DNA of 64,000 nt from Neurospora tetrasperma FGSC 2508 (taxonomy: Eukaryota; Ascomycota; Sordariomycetes; Sordariales; Sordariaceae): assembly GCF_000213175.1 (NCBI RefSeq), contig NW_009799104.1, positions 3,097,333-3,161,332 on the forward strand, read 5' to 3'. Positions 49,001-57,849 of this stretch are shown in pieces. The position numbers and the translations under genes are program-made. The notes beneath the pieces were generated by a model that did no database searches, was not told where the DNA came from, and saw only the letters and a list, made by a program, of their open reading frames with translations. Within the stretch, counting starts at the first letter, position 1. Each line of letters starts with the position of its first letter.

Positions 49001-49525
49001 GGCCAAGAATCCTCCTCCTCGTCTTCTTTATCTTCTTGGTCGGCGATTCCCAGCCACCAGCTCGGCCAGGAGTACATCCGAAGGCCAATCTAGCAGACCA
49101 CATCAGCCTAGCTGTATCGTCTTCTAACGCCTTCTTGATTAGGCGCACCGCGGACTCACGGATTCATACCAGACGTCACCGCTCTCCGCTTTTCTGTCGG
49201 AAAACTACCCAGCGTCCCGCGATTGGCAGCCGCGGCAAGAATAACGAACGGGAGAGGAGACGTATCTGAGCAAAAACACGCTCTTGATTCGACATTGACG
49301 CGGTTCTGGGCTCCTGGAATTATTTGTCTCGCTTCCTCTCTCCAGCCCCGCTATCAAAAGTTTCTATTTGCATGTTAACTGAGGTAAATCAGAGTGGACA
49401 CCAGACGAACTCGGGGAAATAACTCGAGGCCAGACTAGGCTAGCACGACTGGTCGGTCCGTCGGACTCGCTGATCACGAAAACATCAGACGCACGTCGCC
49501 GGATTGAGCAGGAAAGCCCTTGCCT
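40078..49525. other. 9.4 kb gene-poor region
   Basis: I find no gene I can support over 9.4 kb. Base composition is close to that of the rest of the window, not AT-rich, so repeat-induced point mutation of a transposon is unlikely. Frames at 43137-43427, 45709-46269, 47011-47424 and 47780-48247 carry no motif, contain many Cys/Trp/Arg residues typical of chance frames, and do not chain through plausible introns. No tRNA, 5S rRNA or snRNA signature was noticed. The right end (48200-49525) includes C/T-rich sequence that probably belongs to the leader of the F-box gene. Confidence 0.5.
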
Positions 49526-50776
49526 ATGGCGCCATTGCCGCTCCAGTCAGGGGCCGGCCAGCGGCAGATCTGGTCCTGGCCCACCGTTGAAAAAGGGAGG
49601 GATGAGGAGCAACTCGAGAAAAGTACCCGTGTGCATTTTGCCAGCCAGACAAGTCAAATGATACTGCTCTCTTCGGGAAGCACTCCACTTCCTGTGATGG
49701 AGAGGTCTGAAGGATCTTCAAGGGAGTGGGATGGCATGGCAACAGGAGGGGTGAACAATATCCTTACTGATATCCGTCCCGACACACGTGCTATCGTGAG
49801 ATTCAGTGAGCACCGGAAAGAGTCCGACACGAATTTTGAGAAGACTGGACCTCACGTGCAACTGACGGAACTACCAAACGAAGTATTGTACGAGATTCTG
49901 AGCCATCTAGACGTCTGCGATTTGTTCTCGACATCTAAAGTGAGTTTCACTTTTCTTAGGTACAATCTATACGTCTGTCCTCTTCTCCCTTTTTGTCCTT
50001 GGTGACGAGAACTCTTCTTTCTTTCCTCGTCACCGTGCCGTAAATCATTCTAGCGACCTCACATCTTGCCCTGATTACACACCATGTACACTTGCCAATC
50101 ACATCACATCCATTTTCCACGTTTCTTAGCCACTTTGACCATGATGCTACACCTCTCTTGCACCTCCACCCAGAGAAGAACCGTCAAATCTTTATCCCGT
50201 ACAATTCCGTCTCTTTTCTGCCTCTTCATGACTACGAAGCAAGAAACAGGGTACTAACAAAACATCCCCCAGACCTCTCACCACCTCCGCACCCTCTCCA
50301 CCTCCCCCACCTTACACACCCTCCGCCTCCGCCGCGCCCGCCTCCTCCTTCCTCTATCCCTCACCTCCCCTAGCCGCCCTTCCCTCGCTGACCTGATCCG
50401 GCGCTCCATCTTTCTTACCAACACCGCCCTGATGTCCCGTAAGCTCGCACGCAAGCTAGCCTCCATCCACCTCGCCCGCCGTCTCGCCGCCCGTCCCTCG
50501 GCCGAGCAGCTGGTGGAACGCTGTGTGTTGCCGGCTGAGTGCGTTCCTTGTGGGACCAGAAAGACAGTAATGGTTGCGCCGGCGCTGGTAGCCAAGAAGA
50601 GAGCGGTGGAGAGGGAGAGGGTGAAGGATGGGTTGAGGGGGTGGATTGGCGAGGTGTGGATGGGTAGAGTGAAGGAGAGGGAGGGTAAGGTGAGAAAGGA
50701 GGAGGAGGAGACCGGGGTGGGGAGGGTTTGGAGGTTGAGAAGGTTTTGGGAGGGGGTTAGTCGAGGGAGAGTTTAG
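49526..50776 (+). CDS. F-box domain protein, 305 residues
   Basis: F-box proteins link substrates to SCF ubiquitin ligases through Skp1. Exons are 49526-49939 and 50273-50776, both in phase 0. The 333-bp intron is long for this window but has GTGAGT, the branch TACTAACA and acceptor CCCCCAG. The F-box starts at about residue 111 (VQLTELPNEVLYEILSHLDVCDLFSTSK). It continues across the junction with TSHHLRTLSTSPTLHTLRL, the typical fungal F-box end. The C-terminal part is basic and Arg/Glu-rich (ERVKDGLRGWIGEVWMGRVK) with no recognised substrate domain. The start is uncertain: 49526 is the first ATG in frame, and Met45, Met58 and Met71 are alternatives. Confidence 0.85.
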
Positions 50777-51491
50777 GGGTGTAGGAGGCAGGATAAGGGA
50801 TGGGGATGGTTTTTTTTTGGTTTCAGTGAGCATGGCGAATAACGGATGAGTGCGTGAGTGACTGTAGACAAAGGCGTTGGATAAGTTTGTCACGATGTAA
50901 ATGAGGGAGGTCTTGTTGCTTGGTTTCGGTTTGGCGTCTTCTTATCTTTCACTTGTTGATCTGCTGTTAGTCAGTTAGTTGCGATTTACCATATGCTGGA
51001 CATATCAAGGCGCAAGTTTCTGTTTGAGTATAGATATCATTAGTTCAAACAGTCAATAGTTAAAACAACAATCACAGCGATGTCTTTATGGATTCCTCAT
51101 AATTCAGTCCGCAGGTATATGGTGCCTCAGCTCACATCTCAGTGTCCTCAGAACAGATCAGTTGGAGCAGTAATATCGTAGATAGGTACTGTAGGCAACA
51201 CATCCACCATTTGACCGATCGACTGACATCCCTTACTCATCTATAGCTGAGCTGAGCCAGCCCTCATGTGAATACCAAAAACCTCGTTCCTTCCATTCTT
51301 AACTCGACCATGTCATTTATCCATTTCTCCATTTTCTTTCACTCAGGCAACCAAATGCAAATATTTCGGCGACTTGCACTCCTCATCAATCAAGCAATCA
51401 AAGAGGTACTGCAGTGATCGTGGCCCAACTTCTTTCCACCTCCTGAGTATAAGTACCGAGGCTGAACCTCATCTCTCCTCCATCTTGGCAT
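50777..51491. other. 3' region shared by two convergent genes
   Basis: Convergent interval between the F-box gene and the minus-strand small gene. AT-rich parts (50990-51090) could hold polyadenylation signals. No coding frame is seen. Confidence 0.5.
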
Positions 51492-51740
51492 TTACTTCTT
51501 CTCCTCCTTGTTACCCTCCTCGACCTTAGTCTCCTCAATCTTCTTCTCCTCAGCTACAGCGGTAGTGGCAGACTCAGCGGCAGCGGCAGGCTGGGCAGGC
51601 TCAGTGGCGGTGGCGGTGGCAGCGGTGGTGGTCTCCTCGATGACAGTGGTGGTAGTGGTGGCTGTGGTTCCAGCGGGGGAGACGGTGGTCTCCTTGGTTT
51701 GCTCGCAGGCAATGGTAGTGGTGGGGGTTTGGCCGGGCAT
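51492..51740 (-). CDS. small Thr/Ala-rich protein with charged tail, 82 residues
   Basis: One exon, ATG at 51740. The protein opens MPGQTPTTTIACEQTKETTV, passes through Thr-rich then Ala-rich repeats, and ends in a Glu/Lys tail (EEKKIEETKVEEGNKEEKK). This is low complexity, so similarity cannot be judged. A TATA box stands 180 bp upstream on the right strand and the interval between has no competing ATG context, which favours a real short gene. Some stress- or conidiation-related fungal proteins have such composition, but no function can be assigned. Confidence 0.6.
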   Translation of the reverse strand: MPGQTPTTTIACEQTKETTVSPAGTTATTTTTVIEETTTAATATATEPAQPAAAAESATTAVAEEKKIEETKVEEGNKEEKK

Positions 51741-52565
51741 TTTCTTTTGTTTTTAGGTGGTGGTTCTTTTGGATGGTTGGGAGGTGATGATTTGTGGTTG
51801 AAATGTGATTTTTGGGGGGAGTTTGGATTGTTGGTATAGTTGGAAAGTGTGGAAAGTGGTTTTGATGTGATGATGGAGAATTTGAAAGTTTCTGGGGGAA
51901 AGAGTAGGGAGTTCGGTTCTTATATACCCTCTCGATCATCGATTCAATGCCCGCCTGAGGGACTGAGTGTTTGAGCGAACAAACGAAGTGCGTTTGCTGA
52001 GATGACTCTCCATGGTTGGAGATATGATGGTGTGTCATCTCATCTCAGTTCCTTTCCTTTGTGCTTGAGGTGATACCGTTGTGGGCAATAAGTGCTACCA
52101 TTTCAAAGGATTCAAGGCAGTTTGCTACCAACGTCTCTGTCCTCATCATGCAAGGTTTCGCCGTTGGATTTGAAGACTTGAAGTGGAGGAACAAGTGTTT
52201 GTCAGTCTGGGGCCGGATGACAGTTTGAGTTCAGGTAAACAGAGGCACTTGTTGATGGCTTGGCCTTTGCGAAGTCGTGCTCATCCATCCCGTGTTCGAA
52301 TTGGTCGTTGGAAGCCTACCAAAGTGTTTGCGCTCTAGTCTGACATCTTGACGTTGGTTCACAATCCCCAATCTTCTCAGCCGCGGGTTTGTTTTTCATT
52401 TCGTAATCGATGCGGATCACCGGGGTCCAAACTTACTCCTGAGAACAGCCACGTAGAGGTACCTGCCTACCTAAGTGGTATTCCCGTAGCAAGAACCGAA
52501 GATAATCGAGAACAACGATGCCCACCCGAACTTCCCTCATTACCATTGCCGGCAACTATAAGCAC
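51741..52565. promoter_or_regulatory. promoter and leader of the small gene, then 3' side of the ZNF830-like gene
   Basis: On the minus strand a C/T-rich leader lies between the small gene and its TATA box. The rest (51930-52565) has no gene. Confidence 0.5.
51919..51926 (-). promoter_or_regulatory. TATA box of the 51492-51740 gene
   Basis: TATATAAG on the minus strand is followed by a roughly 170-base pyrimidine- and A-rich leader to the ATG. Distance and orientation fit a core promoter. Confidence 0.5.
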
Positions 52566-53795
52566 CTACGCTCGGAACCGGAACCCATCCCAATCGTCCT
52601 CATCGTCCTCGTCATCTTCGTCCTCCTCATCCTCCTCCACCACCACCTTCCCCTTTGTCGTCCCTGCAGCATTCTCCTTCCCCAACGCCGCCAAAACAGC
52701 AGCAGCAGCAGCACTCTTCGTCTTTGCCACACCCTCACCAACATCATCCTTATCCCCTCCTCCCATCGGCGTATCTATCATCCCTTCCCCTTGTCCCACC
52801 CCTGCCCCCGTCTCCGCACCTTGCCCAGCACCGCCCAACTTCCTTCCAGCCCTCAACGCCTCCCTCCTCTCCCTCAACCTCCTCGCCCTAGCCTCCAACT
52901 CCTCCATAACCTCAAACTCGGTCTCCAACGCCCTCGTGGCCTCTTCGCGCTCGTCTTCAATCTCCATGTCCTTAGCCGCTCGGCGGAGGGATTGCTCTTC
53001 GTCATGAGACTTGGCGGCTGCTGCTTGTGCTGCTGAGACGGGTGCAGCTGAGATGACGGCCTCTCCTCCTGTTAGGGCGGCGGCTGCGGGAGGTTTATTG
53101 CTGGGGGTAGCGAGGAGATCGGCTTCGAAGGAGGCCCAAAGGTCATCGTCGACTGCTGGTGCTTGTGGTGCTTGTGGGGCGTCTGCTGAGGTTGGGGTTG
53201 GGGCAGAGGTGGTAGTGAAAGTTGACTGAGAAGTTGATGGCTGCGATTTTTGTTGTTCGGATAATTGTGAAAAGGGGCGTAGTGGTCCTCCGGCTGATTT
53301 GGGCGTTGTGGTGGCATCTGCTGGCGTTGCTGGCCGCGAAGGGATAGCGAGCTCGATGCCGGCTGTTGGCGTGAATGACTGCTGCCGGGTCAGCGTTGGT
53401 GGCTTGGTGACCTCGGCTGGGTTGGAGGTTGGCGGTGCCGGTCCTGGTTCGGGGGATAGAGTATTGGGGCGGGTGCGCTTGGATGCGCGGTCGGTCTCGT
53501 CTGTAGAAACGGGGGTGGTGGCTTCGTCGTCATCTTGAAAGTCGAATTTGCGTTTGTGAGATTGATCAGTTGATTCATCTTGCGCTTCAGTCTGTTGCTG
53601 TTGCTGCTGTTGGAGTGCTTGTAGACGTTGACGATGAGCGGTGTTGCGGATGTGGCCATCCCAAAGAGCTTCGGTCTTGATGTGTTCCCGACAGAGGACG
53701 CAGACGAGCTTTCCGGCGTCGGTGTAGGCAGCGTGTGGGTGTTCTATTCTGCGCGCGGCACGCTGCTGGCGTAAGAGGGCGCGTACGTCGGCCAT
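52566..53795 (-). CDS. ZNF830/CCDC16-like zinc-finger protein, 409 residues
   Basis: Homologues are nuclear proteins associated with the spliceosome. One exon, ATG 53795 (MADVRALLRQQRAARRIEHPHA), a start typical for the family. The U1-type C2H2 finger has Cys32, Cys35, His48 and His54 (LVCVLCREHIKTEALWDGHI). A Gln run (61-68) follows, then a basic patch (QSHKRKFDF) and a long Pro/Thr/Ser-rich region (90-235). A helical block (about 262-315, EEATRALETEFEVMEELEAR) is the conserved coiled-coil part. The acidic end EEDEEDEDDEDDEDDWDGFRFRA closes with the DWDGFRFR-type motif. The domain order and both ends agree with the family, so the call is good although the middle is disordered. Confidence 0.88.
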   Translation of the reverse strand: MADVRALLRQQRAARRIEHPHAAYTDAGKLVCVLCREHIKTEALWDGHIRNTAHRQRLQALQQQQQQQTEAQDESTDQSHKRKFDFQDDDEATTPVSTDETDRASKRTRPNTLSPEPGPAPPTSNPAEVTKPPTLTRQQSFTPTAGIELAIPSRPATPADATTTPKSAGGPLRPFSQLSEQQKSQPSTSQSTFTTTSAPTPTSADAPQAPQAPAVDDDLWASFEADLLATPSNKPPAAAALTGGEAVISAAPVSAAQAAAAKSHDEEQSLRRAAKDMEIEDEREEATRALETEFEVMEELEARARRLRERREALRAGRKLGGAGQGAETGAGVGQGEGMIDTPMGGGDKDDVGEGVAKTKSAAAAAVLAALGKENAAGTTKGKVVVEEDEEDEDDEDDEDDWDGFRFRA

Positions 53796-54438
53796 CGTTT
53801 ATGTATTCTTGGGTGAGACGAGGATGGCAGTCTGAGAGCAGCGCAAAGTGACCCGGAGAGGTGAGAGTGAGGCGAAAGCAGTGGTGAGTGTTTCGAGATC
53901 TGAAATGTAGATGACCCCCCGAGACCAATCAAGACGTGTGGTATTATGTTGCCGGTAGAGGTTCAGTTGCTCAATGTTTAGACGCGAGCCAAGAATGTGA
54001 AGTCGTCAGACTGCTGTCGTGAAACTGATGAGCGAATCGCGACTCGATGCGGTTGAGGCTGCGACGTCAATGTTTCTTGTGGAGTTACCCTAAGCTTTTA
54101 AGACAAGCAAGGGTACAAGGTACCTCAAGCTGGCGCCAGGGGGAGCTCCAAGTGTGGAGAGCTCTCATCGATTGCCGCGACTTTGCCGCGTCTGCTGCCT
54201 TGCGACCATTCGTCTTCCCGGCAACGTCACTTGCAAGTCAATAACGCAAGGGAACAACTGCTTTCGTATCGCAATTGCAACTCATCTCAATCGCATACAG
54301 ACACCAGATCTTTGTACGTGTCTAAAACGCCAGGACAACACACCAACCTCATAATACCAGGCATATTACCAAAGTAGCACTGCGCACCGCCTTCGCGACC
54401 TTGCGCCAAACACCACTCGCCCTCCATTGCAGACCATC
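53796..54438. promoter_or_regulatory. divergent promoter region, ZNF830-like / MED7
   Basis: 643 bp separate the two starts, which point away from each other. No coding frame with motifs is seen. A shared nuclear-gene promoter is possible, but no specific site is evident. Confidence 0.55.
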
Positions 54439-55538
54439 ATGGCCGACACCGAGGACGACAACTCGGCCCTTGCCTCCTTCTTCCCCGACCCTCCTCTCTT
54501 CTGGAAGGCCTTCACCCCGTCCAACCTCCAAGCCTACGCCGACATTAAACAGCAATATGCCTCCCAGCACGGCATTCCCGTCGAGGACGTTGTCCGCGTC
54601 CCAGATCTCCCTGCCGATTCAGACCTCATATACCTCCAACCACCAGCCGAGCCCAAGGATGGGACATGGCGACTATACGGCGAACCTCAGTCTGTAGGTC
54701 TTGCCTATTCCCACTCCTCTCCAATCATATACATGGTAACTAACCCCCCCCAAAGCTAGAAGAATCCCTCCAACCCCTCGAATCAGCCGGCATCGAACGT
54801 CTCGGCCCTCCCCTTCCGGGCTCAACCACCACATCCGACTCCCAAACCATCACCCAATCCACCAACACCACCACCACCGACAGCCAAGCAACAACAACCG
54901 ACGACACCCAACCCACCTCCGCCTTCCCCTCCCAACAACCCACCTCCCAACTCCCTCTCCCTCCTTCCGCTTCCACCTCAGCCCCCGGTGGTGCCCCCTC
55001 AACCCAAACCCACGACACCCTCCACCTCCACCTCAAACGCCTCTCCAAGTCCCTCCTCCTCAACTTCCTCGAGCTTTTGGGAATCATGTCCCTCGACCCC
55101 GCCGCCGGCTCCCAAAAGGCCGCCGACCTACGCACTTTGTTTCTAAACTTCCACCACGTGCTAAACGAGTATCGCCCGCATCAGGCTCGTGAGCAATTGA
55201 TTCAGTTGATGCAGGAGCGATTGGATCAGACGCGGGCGGAGACGGCTGCGAATCGGGCGGTGGCGGAGAAAGCACGGAGGGTGTTGGAGGGGTTGGGGAG
55301 TGTGGAGATTCCGGCTGTTGATGTTAATGTTGCTGGGACTGGGACAGGTGGAGGGGAGGGGGATGGGGGGTATGGGTCAGTACCGGTACCAGTACCAGTA
55401 CCGGTGGGTGCGAGGACAGGGACGACGGTGGGAGATAGGCGGGTGGGTGTTGATGGGGAGGGGGCGGAGGAGGAGGAGAAGAGGTATTGGGAGCGGGAGG
55501 GGATGGGGTGGGGGGTTTTGGATGCTGAGTTTGCTTAG
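54439..55538 (+). CDS. med7: Mediator subunit 7 (MED7), 345 residues
   Basis: Middle-module Mediator subunit that pairs with MED21 and helps contact RNA polymerase II. Exons 54439-54693 and 54756-55538; the intron is 62 bp (GTAGGT..CAAAG, branch CTAAC). The N-terminal block SFFPDPPLFWKAFTP, then YLQPPAEPKDGTWRLYGEP and LEESLQPLESAGIERLGPP, are the conserved MED7 repeats. LHLHLKRLSKSLLLNFLELL and LFLNFHHVLNEYRPHQAREQL form the signature helices. Between residues about 112 and 185 is a Ser/Thr/Gln insertion that animal MED7 (about 233 residues) lacks. The C terminus has a Gly-rich part with a VPVPVPVP run (DNA: repeated GTACCG/GTACCA near 55378-55405). The start is ATG in CATCATGG. Confidence 0.95.
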
Positions 55539-56589
55539 TCTCAGGGGGGAGGATGTGGATGTGGATGTTTGGGTTGGGTTTGGATTCTGGAAAAAAAATT
55601 GAGCATGGCGTGTTTTGTTTTTTATGTTTGTTGCTGTTGTGCGTATACCCCGAGAGAAGAAGACCATTTGGTCATGGAAAAGCTATGAGAGAGCGAATGC
55701 CAGCAATGGATAGAGTTCAAGATCATGGAACCCTATACCTCAGTTCGTGAAGTGTAAGAAATGCCTTCTCTACTCGTACATTTCAGTAGGGCACCAAATG
55801 TAGGAACATCTCATTGAACAGTGGATCAACTCGCAAATCACAAGAGCACAAAGTATTCCCTCCGCAAACCGGCACAAGAAAATCGCTAGATTCAATCTCC
55901 ATTTTCTATCTTGAACTGGCGCGACAAGTTACCATAGCTATGACATGAACAGTTTGCAATCAGTTACCTAAACATGAGCAAAGAAACCGAGAGAGGTCCG
56001 ACCTTGATCGTTTCCTTTTTCCTCCTCCATTTCAGAGTCAACACCACTACTGCAGACTAGAATAGACAGGATAGATACTCCGTGAGTGAGTGAGAGGACC
56101 TCCGTAGAGTTAGTTAACAGACCAACTCCACTTCAAGCGCCATAGTTACTACAAGAACAATTTGTGACCAGCAATAAATATCGAGCAAGAAAGTGACTGA
56201 CTTGAAAACCAAGGGGACCAAAACGGACATGTCACGATCCCTGATTAACTCCTCCCCCTCCCCTAGTAGCCGTAAATAACCTAAATACGCCCCTCCAAAA
56301 CCAGAACCACAAAAAGACCCCCCCTTATTTTCACTCTCTTTCAAAAGAACTTGAACACAAACTTTCCTTTTTATGTCCCTTTTTTCCTTTCTTCCTCCTT
56401 TTCCCTTCGCTAACTGCTTCCAACAGGTAAACATACCTCTACCATGTAACATTTTCTTACTGCCCTTTCCTACACGACAACTCCATCTCTAATACCTATC
56501 CTCCTTTCCTTACAACAGACTAAGACGAACTTCCACCCTTCCGAATCTCAAGAAACCAACTGACTTCAACCCCACTAACCGCGCGGCTT
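55539..56589. other. convergent 3' region, MED7 and BYE1-like
   Basis: No gene is supported. AT-rich parts fit 3' ends of both genes. The minus-strand frame at 56114-56452 has no motif. Confidence 0.5.
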
Positions 56590-57279
56590 CTAATCAGACT
56601 CAACATCCCACCCCTCCTTCACGTCCTTTGCCTGATTCTTCTTCTTCTTCGTCTGCTTCTCCACCGGCTGCAAACACAACAACCTCCTTCTCCTCGGCGT
56701 CGGTCTACTGGCCGGTGTCGCTTGGTTCGCACCCGTTGATGCTGAGCCCAAGACAGATGATCGAATAGATGACGCAACCGAATTGGCCGAGGGAGATTGA
56801 TGTCTGCTTCCGCCTGCTATGCTACTTCCACCGCCACCACCACCACCGAAACCACCTAATATGCTACCGGCTGCACTGCTGGCTGCAGTACTACTTCTTC
56901 TTCTTCTTCGATGATCAACTACCGGACTAGCGGCAACCAACGGACTCCGCGGCGAAGGGTTTGTTGTATGAGAATGATGATGAGGGGGGAAATGAGGACG
57001 ACGGTCGAGATGATCATCGAGATCGGTATCAAGCGATGGCAGCGCCGGCTTGTTTGTTGAGGCCGATGTCGTCGTTGCCACTTTTGATCTTGACGCTCCT
57101 GATCCTGTTCCAGTTCCTAAAATTGAACCCCTCTCCCCCTCCTCCCTTCGCGGTGTGCTCGGCGTTGGTTTCTTGTCACTTTGCTTTGTCGCTGCTGCAG
57201 GCCTCGTACTATTGCTACTACTACTATTCCTGACCGCTGCTGCTGAGTCCGGGTGGTTTGTCCGCTGTCCGTCGCCCCT
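56590..57279 (-). other. 229-residue methionine-free frame continuing BYE1 past its stop
   Basis: Directly after the TAG at 57280-57282 the same frame stays open for 229 codons to a TAG at 56590-56592. It contains no ATG, so it cannot be an independent gene with a start of its own. The translation begins RGDGQRTNHPDSAAAVRN, is Ser/Arg/Gly/Pro-rich with a Gly run and basic clusters, and ends KKKKNQAKDVKEGWDVESD. It could be a read-through C-terminal extension, an alternatively spliced last exon, or a chance frame in biased DNA. A splice from GTAACT near 57380 to CAG near 57265 would keep frame and skip the stop, but lacks a good branch site. Confidence 0.4.
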
Positions 57280-57813
57280 CTAGGCGGAAGGAGGACCGGT
57301 TGCTGCTGTGGCAGCCTGGGGAGGAATCGGCGGAGGCGGAATGGGCGTTTGCTTAATGGGGCCACCCGAGCCAGAAGTTACCGGTGGGATGGGCGGGGGA
57401 GGAATAGGAGTGGTTCGCACCGGCGGGGTGAAGTGTTGTTGGTGGTGCTGTGGATGAGCTTGCTGAGGCTGGGCCTGTGGGTGAGGTTGCGCGTGCTGCG
57501 GTTGCGGTGGTTGATGCTGCTGATGTTGAGGTGGTTGAGGATGATGAGAGGCCGGTTGGGACGGGTAGGCCGCTTGCGGCTGTTGAGCAGAGGACTGGTG
57601 CTGCGGTTGATGCTGAGGAGTATGCTGAGGTGGATGCTGAGCTTGATGTTTTGGTGGGTGTTGCTGTTGCTGCTGCTGTTGTTGATGATGCTGTGACTGG
57701 TGCTGGGGCTGATGATGGGGTGGGTGATGAGCTTGATGTTGCTGTTGATGCTGAGGCTGAGGCTGAAAATGAGCCTGATTGTGTGGTTGATGTTGGGGCG
57801 GATGCTGCGGCAG

Positions 57814-57849
<36 letters not shown>

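Noticed and set aside
52348-53036. Two overlapping plus-strand frames of 219 and 172 residues
   Set aside because: Antisense to the ZNF830-like gene; Ser- and Leu/Pro-rich shadows of its acidic and Ala-rich parts.
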